Below are positions 1-10,135 of a stretch of 35,000 nt of DNA, piece by piece. Where the stretch lies: contig CM022678.1 of NCBI GenBank assembly GCA_012295275.1, forward strand, positions 10,525,999 to 10,560,998, given 5' to 3'. A model generated the notes under the pieces. That model was not told the origin of the DNA, did no database searches, and was given only the letters and a program-made list of their open reading frames with translations. This DNA comes from Chrysomallon squamiferum. Its lineage: Eukaryota; Mollusca; Gastropoda; Neomphalida; Peltospiridae. Every line of letters starts with the position of its first letter. The stretch's first letter is position 1. Position numbers and translations under genes: made by a program.

Positions 1-470
1 TAATTATATATTTACATACTGAAGGAAAAAAGTCTTTAACCTGTCCAGAAATATAAGGTTTAAACATAAACAAATTTAGAATTAAGTAAATAAAACAAAC
101 AATCTTAATTTAATGTTTGCCCCCAATTCAGAACTAAGTAAATAAAATTAACCATTTTAAAATTCTGCCCCCAAAGTCAGAATTAAGTAAATAAAACTAA
201 CAATTTTAATGTAAATTTTTAACCCAAATTCAGTATTATATAAATAAAATAAACTATTTTACATCAATTTCTTCCCCAAGATTCAGAATCAAGTAAATAA
301 AATGAAAAATTTTAACAATTTTTGCCCGCCAGTTCATAATTAAGTAAATAACACTAACACTTTTAACTTATTTTTTTTTCTTCCGTTTCAGAATTAAGTA
401 AACAAAACTGAAAATATTTAATTAATTTTTTTTCCCCTACCGATATAACCTAGAGAAGAAATTCTAACAA
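1..470. repeat. 52-bp A+T-rich minisatellite, about 7 degenerate copies
   Basis: A core close to AGAATTAAGTAAATAAAAC recurs near 78, 130, 179, 232, 287, 338 and 391, with spacings of 50-55 bp. Between cores lie T-rich spacers with short C runs (such as TTTGCCCCC). Copies differ by several bases, so this is an old array. It begins at or before the window edge. No coding potential is seen. Confidence 0.8.
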
Positions 471-1198
471 CAAACTTTTACGAACGATGAGTCATTTTTC
501 ACTATCAATGAAAAACTAGAGTTGCAAGAAACTGAAAAAACATATTTAAAAACCGTTGCTAAAAATAATCCCAGACGTCTGCTGTAAGTGAACAACAAAC
601 AGTCAATAAACTTCTGAACAATTTCCCAGACATTACTACATACATCAAACCAATCTGGAAAGCCACTGGACAGTTAGCCACGTAATCAGATTTCAAACAG
701 CTGTCTTGATTTCTTTTCAAGCTTAATATATGTTTGTCTTCGGGCTATATCAGCAAAGTGCAAAGTTATAAGGTCAGTCATTCTATAAGGCTGGTGAGAT
801 ATGCACACCTATTTTTAAACGAGAAGCTCCATCTACCTGAGGTAGTTAATTATACATGCCAGGTCAAAGGCCAAAAATTATTTGTCTGTACTTGATGACA
901 CTCGAGTGATCGCCGATTTATGTTGCAATTTTCAAAACAATTTTCTCTTTTAGCAAAAACAAAAACAGAAGAAAAGATAGATGTTCCAGTTCAAAATCAA
1001 GTCATTGGAGTATTTCTGTTTTTATTATTTATAAATTTATTATTTTGTAATGAGTCACCAGAAAATATTTTAAAACAAGCTAAGTCAGCCAACACTGTAG
1101 TATGAGAAAAAAACAGAAAGCAAAGAAATTCTCACAACATATTATTATGCATGTATACAATAAAAACACAGGTATGTATGTTTGAATATTTGTATTCA

Positions 1199-1250
<52 letters not shown>

Positions 1251-1646
1251 ATTAACAGTTATAAAACATTCAATAGGCCAGGGTAAAGAGAGTACATGTT
1301 CAGTAGTTTTTACACTTTTACAGTCTGATGTGCACATATGTTAATAAAGATATCAATTTCCACACAGTGGAAACAAAATAATTTTTTTCATATTTCTATT
1401 ATCACATACATTACCAGAAAATGTATCCTTTTTGTTATGTACTGTTCATTAATCACAAAAACAAACAACTCTATTTCAGACAGATATTTTATAACAAAAG
1501 AAGAATAGACAGGATTACAGCAATATTAGTAACCAAAAACTCTGTGAAAGATATTAAACAAAAAATAAAAGGAAACTCTTTTTATTTAATATTTGTATAA
1601 TATAAATGAATGTTAATCATAATCACAAATCTCTCTCTCTCTCTCT

Positions 1647-1680
<34 letters not shown>

Positions 1681-1689
1681 GTATATAAA
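471..1689. other. Non-coding stretch with simple repeats
   Basis: No exon could be supported on either strand. The stretch holds a (TG)n run at about 1204-1248, a (CT)n run at about 1631-1647 and a (TA)n run at about 1653-1677. A minus-strand open stretch of about 67 codons lies at roughly 560-760, but it has no recognisable domain. The short ORF-like stretches around 920-1105 and 1080-1337 are repeat or A+T noise. Confidence 0.5.
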
Positions 1690-1880
1690 AGGTTGCAAAG
1701 TTCTGACCATATTTTAAGGGTCAATAACACAAAAAAAAAAACATGATATCCGATTTATTTAATCATTAATATAGTCACCATTCTTCTCTGTGACCTCTTT
1801 TCAGCTGTCTATGAGCTTTTTAATGCCACGTTGATAAGCACTTTTAAAGCTAACTAGATATTTACTTAAAACATGCACAG
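1690..1880 (-). mobile_element. Degenerate mariner-type transposon, 3' end with transposase C-terminus
   Basis: Read on the minus strand from about 1850 down to 1742, the frame gives AYQRGIKKLIDS, then a stop where a Trp codon is expected, then KEVTEKNGDYIND and a natural stop. This matches the conserved tail of mariner transposases (YxRGIxxLxxRWxKxxxxxGDYI). Beyond the stop lies an A/T run, then a likely terminal repeat at about 1692-1711 containing GGTTGCAAAGTTCTGACCA (plus strand). The in-frame stop and the lack of an upstream transposase body show that it is dead. The matching inverted terminal repeat was not found. Confidence 0.7.
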
Positions 1881-1982
1881 AATTTTCATTATGACCTCAT
1901 TAAACATATATACGAAAACAAAACATAAACAATTTTAGAGTATCTATTCAAAATGTTTAAAGGTTAACAAGAATAATTATAA

Positions 1983-2106
1983 ATATAGTGAGCAAAAAAA
2001 AAAAAAAAAATTTTTTTTTTTAAAACCATGATATCCGATTTATTTAATCATTAATATAGTCACCATTCTTCTCTATATAGTGAGCAAAAAAAAAAAAAAA
2101 AAAAAA
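1983..2106. repeat. Segmental copy of the mariner tail between duplicated poly(A) flanks
   Basis: Positions 2027-2074 repeat 1742-1789 exactly over 48 bp (the end of the mariner transposase region). The copy is flanked on both sides by the same motif, ATATAGTGAGC followed by a long A run (1983-1993 plus A run, and 2075-2085 plus A run). A T run lies just inside the left flank. The flanks look like a long target-site duplication or a slippage product. Confidence 0.75.
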
Positions 2107-2401
2107 TTAATTATATTCTCCATAAAAGTAGTCTATATTGCTTCCAGCATTTAGCAAAGATAAGCAGTTTTAGCTAAAGGCTATATTTTAATATCCTGCA
2201 ACCAAAAACATTAAAAAATTTTTTTTTTGATTTATTAATTCACATATTTTGCCAGTTGGTGGTATGTTAGTTGCTATGCACATGTTTTCTGATACTGAAG
2301 CTATGTTTTTATCTATTTGATTGTTTTCATTTGATGCCCAGTTTTAGTTTTCCAACAGACTGTAAATAATATCTCTATTATGCTTATTTACAATAACACA
2401 T

Positions 2402-2455
2402 GCAAACAGATATCTATCTATCTGTCTGTCTGTCTATACACACACACACACACAC
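2402..2455. repeat. Compound (TATC)n/(TGTC)n/(AC)n microsatellite
   Basis: The tetranucleotides TATC and TGTC run from about 2410 to 2435 and are followed by an (AC)n tract to about 2455. It is non-coding. Confidence 0.85.
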
Positions 2456-2719
2456 AAATGTAATCCTTTACTACCTTTGTGTCTGTATAATATATGCAAC
2501 AATAATATTAAAACTAAGGGAGGTAAAGATAAATAAAAATCATTGTTCATTTCATTATTGTTTATTCTGTCTGGCAAAAAAAGTGCTGATGACAAATAAT
2601 TTCTTAAACAAACAAACAAACAAAGTAAATTCCATGTAAACTCTATTCCAGGTAATGTTTTGTCATCATTTCTAAAGGCAGTGTCTATTACATTTAAGTG
2701 GAGACATTTTGATTTTTTT

Positions 2720-2721
<2 letters not shown>

Positions 2722-2766
<45 letters not shown>
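2722..2766. repeat. (CT)n microsatellite
   Basis: About 20 consecutive CT dinucleotides follow a T run. It is non-coding. Confidence 0.9.
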
Positions 2767-2769
<3 letters not shown>

Positions 2770-2833
2770 GATTAATGTGTATATATTATATAGAATATAA
2801 AGTCAAAATATATATATATATATATTCAAGGGA

Positions 2834-2894
2834 GTTAGAGCCAGGTCCTAAGTGCTTTTAAATACGTATGTACTTAAGACCCTCTGGCTCTAAC
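2834..2894. repeat. 61-bp near-palindrome (cruciform-type inverted repeat)
   Basis: GTTAGAGCCAG at 2834-2844 is the exact reverse complement of 2884-2894. The next 9 bases inward (2845-2853 and 2872-2880) pair with one mismatch. The loop is about 18 bp. (TA)n tracts lie on both sides. It may be a small foldback element; no transposase or family was recognised. Confidence 0.7.
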
Positions 2895-4550
2895 ACCTCG
2901 ATATATATTATATACATCATTTTTATTTGTCATGTTACCAGCTACGGGCTACATCAGCAACATGGCTATGACAGATTGCTTCATGAGATAATCTCCACAG
3001 TGATGACATCATCAGAGAATACGAGCTGTTCATGCCGTTATGTCATGCTGATACAAAAATACTTACTACAAACTGTGACACTGATATACTTGTTCTTATG
3101 AATACAGCTTAACATATGCGTATATTTGTACGTAATTTCATGTGAATGTGTTTCAGTGTGTGTATGTGTGGATGTGTTAATAATGTGAGTTGTGTATGTG
3201 TGGATATATGTATTTCTAGAGCATATCTGTTTTAGTGTGATGCCTGCGTATGTATATATGTATATGCGTGTGTGTGTGTGTGTGTCTGAAATACATTTAA
3301 AAGGGGTACCTGTCTTAACAGTACTCTGAATAAATCAGAATATTTGAATATTATTAAAAAATCATCTCTATTTTTCATCTTTTCTATTATTTATATATGA
3401 ATACTGGAATGAGGTTTTGCACAGTATAGTATCATTCTGTAACAACTCAGGCATACCATTATGTTTTTGTCTCAAATGCCTACATATTTCCTGAAGTTTA
3501 AAATGTCAATACAAATTGCAATATCTGATGCGCTTGTATTAATCAGTTACACTGTATTTTATCTTGTATTTTTTTGTTTGCAATTAATGACAATGATATT
3601 GTGTATTATGACTGCAATGAATAAATGTTAACTGTCTAATATACATAAAATATATTTTTACTTTTGTATAACAATCTAATATGTTTTACTTTGTAAAGTA
3701 CATTTACTGGGAATATGAAGAGTTACATTAAAATAGTTGCTCATACAATAAATTCTGATTGAAAACGTTTTAGCTTTCAGAATTAAGGATACACTATCTT
3801 CAATCTATATATGATTTCAAATGCTCTGAAATAAACGTCACAAGTCCTAATGTCCATATAAATCTATAATCTGTCTGCTAAAAGAAATTATATAGATAAC
3901 CTGCTCTACTTTAAAAATGTACATGTTTCTAATAATTACTATCTATATCATTATGCACAGATCGTCTATTTGGTGTTTATTTATTTATTTCTTCTTTTTT
4001 TGTAATTTTAACATTATGATCTATTTTCACAGAATTATATACAAATTCTTGGTGTATCTCTATGGTATTTAACGCAAGGAAAAAATAGAGATATTTCAAG
4101 AAAATGTAGCATTTAGTATACTTCATAGCAAATCTATTTAATTTTCCTATTATCACAGAGTAAAAAAATAAAAATTTAGTAATTAACAATAATCAATAAA
4201 ACTAAAGTAATTAATAATATTTAAAATCTCTTTAAACTGAACCTGTACTTACTACTTGAGTAAGTTGAGATATTCATTTTGAAGCAATTAAGATTTACGC
4301 CTAAGGTTATAATAAATGTCAATGCAATACGTTTCATAAAGTTTAAGAACTTTCTTGAATGCATCTGTTACCTTCAGCAGTTAAATATTTATTTGTTCCA
4401 TGAAATCACAAATGTTTACTTTAATGACCAATACAACGAATACACTGCAAAAGGGGCGAAATGACCTAAAATCATTTAACATTTGGACATCTAAAAACAC
4501 ATTTGCCTTGAAAATTACATTATTAATTTGTATATAAGAAAAATACTAAC
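2895..4550. other. Non-coding A+T-rich stretch, probably intron of the minus-strand gene
   Basis: It contains a (TG)n tract near 3267-3284 and scattered short A/T runs. Apparent ORFs at 3977-4189 and 4279-4464 are A+T noise without coding bias or domain. No exon with usable splice sites was found. It lies downstream of the donor at 4550/4551 on the minus strand. Confidence 0.5.
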
Positions 4551-4647
4551 CTGGCTGCTTTGAATTATCAAGGAGATTTTCCTCAGTTGTAGGTGTTGTT
4601 GCCATTTTAGTCTTTATATTTGCCTTATTATTATTTCCTTCCGACAT
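4551..4647 (-). CDS. First coding exon of an unidentified minus-strand gene (partial)
   Basis: An ATG at 4647-4645 opens a frame beginning MSEGNNNKANIKTKMATTPT, with a second possible ATG at 4605-4603. The frame runs to a good donor (CCAG|GTTAGT, with the intron starting at 4550). The exon is 97 nt, ends in phase 1 and encodes about 32 low-complexity, Asn/Thr-rich residues with no domain I recognise. Support comes from the donor and from the head-to-head position opposite SF3B6 across a short divergent promoter. The remaining exons were not found and may lie left of the window. It could instead be a short upstream ORF or a non-coding transcript. Confidence 0.5.
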
Positions 4648-4810
4648 TCACGTCAACACCGATTAGTCAGTGTGTACTATGTCATTAGATGATGTGTTAG
4701 TCTCGATTTTGTTGAATGTTTAAGGTTCATAGTCTTGATTAACTAAGATTATACAAGGTTTGCCAGACATCTTGCTCAATCGAGACTAAACCTTTCTCTA
4801 TTATTTCAAG
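4648..4810. promoter_or_regulatory. Divergent (bidirectional) promoter between the 4647(-) exon and SF3B6
   Basis: Only 163 bp separate the two opposing start codons. A perfect 12-bp inverted repeat, TTAGTCTCGATT at 4697-4708 and AATCGAGACTAA at 4778-4789, brackets the middle. Near its centre is an imperfect 16-bp palindrome, TCTTGATTAACTAAGA (4733-4748). No clear TATA box is visible in either direction. Regulatory function is inferred from position and symmetry. Confidence 0.55.
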
Positions 4811-6699
4811 ATGGCGATGAGCAAGAGAGGAAACGTAAGTGGTAGCTTAAGATACGAATTTAAAAGAAATTATGAAATTTTGTTCAGTCTTCGTTGTTAG
4901 TTTAAGTCTCTCTCACTCTATATATTTTTTTTAATTACTATTATAAATTTTTTTCTTCTTAAATTTTCTTCATCAATTTTTTTTCGCTTATCCGTTATCG
5001 CTTTTCCTTCTTAAATTTTCTTTCTTTTAAATTGTCATACTTTTTATTCTGTATAAATAATGATAGATACTATAAATCTGTTTCACATCATACTTAGTTT
5101 GATCAGTTAAGCTGGCTTATTAAATTATTATATTATTTAAAATTCTTTTTTTTTTTGTATATTTTCAGGTTCGGCTTCCACCGGAGGTCAACAGAATATT
5201 ATACATTAAAAATCTGCCATATAAAATAACTGGCGAAGAAATGTATGATATTTTTGGAAAGTATGGGGCAATCCGACAGATTCGAGTGTAAGTATTTGTT
5301 AAATATTATATTTTCAGTACATCAGAGAATCGAGAGATGTTTTAAAACAATATCTTTTGTGATTATAACATCATTTTCTGTTCTTTTCATTTTAATACAT
5401 TATGATTATACATTGTAACATTATATGTTGGTACGGTAATGCCAAATGGCAACACGGGTCTATGTATACACAAAGGCTATAATTATAAAACACTTATTAA
5501 TATTAAAATTTAACCTTCATTTCTCAGTCTCTGTTAGTGCAGCCTGACCTATGACAGAACTCTGAAATTATAAAACGTCCATATATAGAAATTATCTTTT
5601 CACAGAGGGCTCCCAGCAAAGTCAAGTGGACTTTTTATAATTTCAGTGTACTGTAATAATTCAGGCTGCATATATATAAAACCAAAAAACTGTAGGGGGT
5701 TAAAACTTACATTTAATAAATCAGTCATAAATATTTTAAATATAATGATTTAACGTTTGAATATGTGTTTATACGGATAAATGTTTTTTTTTAATTTTTT
5801 TTGTAATTTAACCCATTGTAAAGCTGCTTACATGTATTTGTTTAAACACACATTTAAAATATTACTAACCACTGATTTATAAAAATCCTCTTTATGCATT
5901 CAGTGGAAATACTCCAGACACTAAGGGAACAGCTTTTGTAGTGTATGAAGATATATTTGATGCAAAGAATGCCTGTGATCACTTGTCTGGATTTAACGTC
6001 TGCAATCGCTACCTCGTTGTGCTGTACTACCAACCTAACAAGGTAAAACTCTTTAATAACCCCTCTCTCTCTCTCTCTCTCTCACTCTCTCACTCGATAT
6101 AATTATATATATTCACACACACACGTAATATACACCTACAAACCTTATTAGTGACCTAACAAGGTAAAACTTTCTATTGTAACTACCCAAGACACAATAA
6201 TTAAACCAATTTCTCCTGAGATGATTTAAGCTATTTATAACAATCAGCCTATATAACTATAACCTAACAGAATAGGTTTTAACTCTGGTAGAAGTGGATG
6301 ATACCCAAACCTTTTAAAAATGCAATATGATGTAGCTGTGATATACTCAGTTTGTTATGACCACTAAAGTATTAAATCTAGATAACAAAGAAAAAAAAAT
6401 ATATTGTGACCATTTTAGCAGTCTTTAAAAATTATGTAGACAGTTTTTGTTTATACAGAAAACCACTAGATTTAAATCACTGGTCTCCGTCTACAGAATG
6501 GTGAAACTTTTCTGCTTTTTTCATGTTCTAAATATTTATTTATAATAACAGATACAGATGTCTGCATTTTTTATAGCTATTTTTTAATTAATCCATTTTT
6601 ATTTTGCAGTCATTCAAAAAGGTGGACACTGACAAGAAGAAACAAGATCTGCAGGACATGAAAGCTAAATATGGACTAAGCACACCGGAGAAAAAATGA
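4811..6699 (+). CDS. SF3B6: Splicing factor 3B subunit 6 (SF3b14a/p14), complete, 4 exons
   Basis: Coding exons are 4811-4834, 5169-5287, 5904-6042 and 6610-6699. All junctions are GT-AG, the phases are 0, 2 and 0, and the product is 123 residues (human is about 125). It is a single RRM: RNP2 ILYIKNL (about 18-24) and RNP1 KGTAFVVY. It also has the family signatures RLPPEVNR near the N-terminus and [20 protein letters not shown]. In the known family, p14 sits in the SF3b part of U2 snRNP in the nucleus, binds SF3B1 and contacts the branch-point adenosine; Tyr20 here corresponds to the branch-contacting Tyr22 of human p14. The Lys-rich tail ([11 protein letters not shown]) is typical. The start is the first ATG after the divergent promoter. 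Alternatives are very unlikely. Confidence 0.97.
6033..6171 (+). repeat. Duplicated exon 3 splice donor in SF3B6 intron 3
   Basis: The 18-mer ACCTAACAAGGTAAAACT spans the exon 3/intron 3 junction at 6033-6050 and is repeated exactly at 6154-6171. The copies are 121 bp apart, with (CT)n and (AC)n tracts between them. The second copy carries an intact donor (AAG|GTAAAA). Using it would retain 121 nt, including an in-frame TAG shortly before the second donor. Confidence 0.75.
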
Positions 6700-6804
6700 A
6701 ATTTTCTGTAAAATGGAAGATTCGCATGAAAATCATTATCTACACAAAATTAATATTAAGTGCAAATGTGATAAGGTCATTTGTTGCATTGACAAATTCA
6801 CACA

Positions 6805-6814
6805 AATAAATAAA
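6805..6814 (+). terminator. Candidate poly(A) signal of SF3B6
   Basis: Overlapping AATAAA hexamers (6805-6810 and 6809-6814) lie about 105 bp after the stop codon, with T/G-rich sequence near 6880-6900. Several later AATAAA hexamers (for example near 7638) could instead give a longer 3'UTR. Confidence 0.35.
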
Positions 6815-9800
6815 TGTTCTAAAAATAATTTGATGTGCAGTGCACACAGCCTAATCATTGGACTGCTTCCACTGCATCATTGTGTATGTCACACTCTTCA
6901 TGCATATCTGCATTCAGACATTTTCATTGTTATCACGATACATATATAATCATGTTTTTGCACATAAAACGGTACTTTTTTTTTCCTCATAATTTCAAAT
7001 GACACATTGATTTCACTTCTCAGATATAAGGCTGACTTTTTATTTATCTTTATTTTTTTTTCTGTATATGCTCTTAACATCAACACGTTTAGCATTAATA
7101 TAGAATTGGTTTTATTTTTGACTTGTGTAAATACAAGACAAATAATTGGGAGCAGTTTTAATTAAATTTAGTTTTAATACTCTGGCAAAATGATTAAAAA
7201 TTGTTAGTATAAATACCAAAATAACTGTTTATTCAATTCAGTGCCTGAAAGGAATATTGTTCCTACTGGCTTCTTATTGTGTCAGTGATTTTAGATGTAT
7301 TTTCATGATACGGGGATTAAGAGTGTGTCTACTTTTATCAAGCTAGAAAGTTTTAAAATAAATGTCTAAATATTAATGAACAACTAGTTTCTATAGCAAA
7401 AAAAAAACTATCTGGGTTACAAATATCAAAAACCATTTTCAGTTAATATTTAAAATAGCTGTTATCTTACAGTTTTTATTTCTGAAGATGAAAACCTGAT
7501 TAATTGAGAAGGTAAAAATAATGTTTCACATCATAGATTACAGATAACAAAAAATGATGAGTTTATAAATACAGTTATAGGTATCAGGGTTTTTTAATTT
7601 TAATTTTTAATTTTTTTTTATGTCAATATCTGTTGATGAATAAACATTCATTGTAAAAATCACATTTTTATCATAATAAAAATATTTCACATATTTTACT
7701 TGTAATCTTCTTTGTAATTGCACACACATCACATTTTTGTTTATCTATAAATTAATGAACCAATACTTTTTTATTAAGACATAGTATATGCTTTCAGCCT
7801 ATGGGAATTTTTATTATTAAAGATCACTTTCAGGATAATAAAAATAAAAGAAAACTGGACAGCATAATTAATGCAGGCTATTTTCCTTTCTCAAAGTGAG
7901 AATGATCCATGATCCTTAACCCCAAAAGTCCAGAGCTACAAGAGATTCCAGACAGAAACTACTAAAAAATGGTCGACCTGGTTTGTGAATCAGACTAAGG
8001 TATCTTGCACATGGACTACAAGTTATATTGCAATAAAAACTTAGATTTAAAAAATGTGTTATGTCATTAGATACAAATGATGTTGTATTTCCTTCAGTTC
8101 TGCCAATGTTTAAAAATTAAAATCATTACAGCATGTCATTTTTAAATTCATTTTTATTTAATTTACAAAAAGAGCAAAATGTACAGTTATGAAAAATCAA
8201 CAATAAACAGAATGCATTATATTTTTTTCATTCTTTAAGCTTTTTAAAGTTTTATGACATCATAAATGTCACTAAGAAAAAAGAAAAAAAAGGAAAAATA
8301 GTACTTTGGTTTTGGAAGGTATATTTTAAATTATAACTTGAATAACATTTTTATAATTTACAATTCCACTAACAGTTGTGGGATTTAAACATCTAAATGC
8401 AGGATATTTTAATCCTGCATTTTGTCTGAGAAAAATTCAGATCCTGTAGAATTCTATACATGAAGGTATTAATACAGAAATCCTTAAAATTTTACCAATT
8501 AAACTTTAAATAAAACAAAATCCAATGAATATAACAAATTAAAACTTCTAAAAAAGATTATAAAAGCTTATAATCTGATTGATATTAATCATTATTCAAA
8601 TTATAAATTATTTATGTTAAGTTTTTTATTCATTGCTTCTCAAGCTATTATACACCTTAGTGAAAAAAAAGCAGATAGCAATAATTTTGATTTAAGGCTT
8701 TAATTAATTTGTAATAATAACAATACTGAAGCAGTGTAAGCCATGACACACAGCAAGGCAAGAGTCCTGATAAAATGTCCTGTTATACTGGCAATACAGC
8801 GCAATTTATGAACAGAGAATTAACATAGAATGGTTTTTGTGATTTCTAATATTGAAGAATAATTAACTTTTTGATCACCATTATAATTAATGATACAGTA
8901 CTTGAAAAACACCCCAAGTTAGAGATTTCTTCCAGATTAAATTGGAGACCTTGTATTTGTTAAAGTACAAAATTTGTCAAATGCTACATAGTGTACAGAT
9001 ATTCACATGTAGTTTCAGTTATTGTTTGAAACATAACATTCATTTAATATATTCATCATACATGTATTAAATGTTACAAACATGCTAGTTTATTTCTTCC
9101 TCATTCAAGAAAATCAAAAGCAAATGAAAAACCATCCAATATATTTTAATATGAACAATCCACATTAAGTGTACTTGCTATGGCAATACTCTGGATGATA
9201 CTGAATAAAATTCAGTTTTATTACCTAATTATTTCTTTTTATAATTAGGAAAATACTGGAAAATGATCGTAGAAGTAGCTGATTAACATAAGAATTAAAA
9301 ATATTTATGAATAGTATATTTCAAAAACGATCAATTTTCTTAAGTATCTTTTTAATATCCTTCATTATTATTATTATTTTTTTTTTTATGTTGCAGCAAA
9401 TGCACATAAAATAAATAATTCATTTAGTAAATTAACAAAATTAGTAAGATGAACAGATTGGCATTCATTAATATCAAAATTAAGATATATTTATAGTTAG
9501 TATATTTCAGCTACAAGAAAACGTTTACATCGTGCAGTATAATAAATTTCAGGCCTCATATAGCATTTTCCATGCAAAATCTTAGCTAACACATGAATCT
9601 TTCATGAGAGTTAGTCAAATAATTACAAACAAAATTGAAAAATAGAAGAAACAATGAAAGTAATTTAACATTTAATAACAAAAAGTCAAAGTAAATGTAA
9701 CTGCTGTAGTAGTATTTTACAAACGTTTATTATTTTTCCAGTATTTCACAGTGTCAGTAGTCATTGAGTCTATTGTGCAGTTTGTATTTGTTACAGTGAA

Positions 9801-10135
9801 CGTTTTTCTTCTTATATACAAAAAAAATGGAATAACTAATAACTTCTTTCATAACAAAAATAAAGGTGTATTTGTATGTTAATGAATTAGTTAAGACTGA
9901 GTATATATGTAACTCTATGTAGTGTGTGCGTGCTTGCGTGCGTGTTCATGTCTGTGTGTGCATTCACACATCCATCTGATTGTAATATTCATTTTAGAAT
10001 CTTAGGTTTTCAATAAGAAATACTCTAAGATTTTCATTCTTCATGCTCAAGTCATTTTTACCAAAATTTCTTTTTTCTCTTTTTCAACAAACTGAACGTT
10101 TAATTCAGTTCTCACTCTCTGCTGTGCTTTGCTCG
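6815..10135. other. Convergent intergenic region and 3'UTRs of SF3B6 and TDRD7
   Basis: No exon was found on either strand. The sequence is uniformly A+T rich with A/T homopolymers and a degenerate GT-rich patch at about 9916-9962. A TTTATT at 9726-9731 (AATAAA on the minus strand) is the first poly(A) signal after the TDRD7 stop, giving a 3'UTR of about 400 bp. Short ORF-like stretches at 6713-6949 and 6898-7095 have no supporting signal. Confidence 0.5.
9726..9731 (-). terminator. Candidate poly(A) signal of TDRD7
   Basis: This is the minus-strand AATAAA closest to the TDRD7 stop codon (10138-10136), about 405 bp downstream. Assigned from position and hexamer only. Confidence 0.4.

Noticed and set aside
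560-760. Minus-strand open stretch of about 67 codons as a possible terminal exon of the 4647 gene
   Set aside because: It has an AG before it and a stop, but no recognisable domain and no linking exon; too weak to call.
1080-1337. ORF with long Thr-His repeat
   Set aside because: Translation of the (TG)n microsatellite.
736-2965. Shared 16-mer-like sequence CGGGCTAYATCAGCAA near 744 and 2945 as a dispersed SINE
   Set aside because: Similarity does not extend beyond about 16 bases, so chance or a very old relic cannot be separated.
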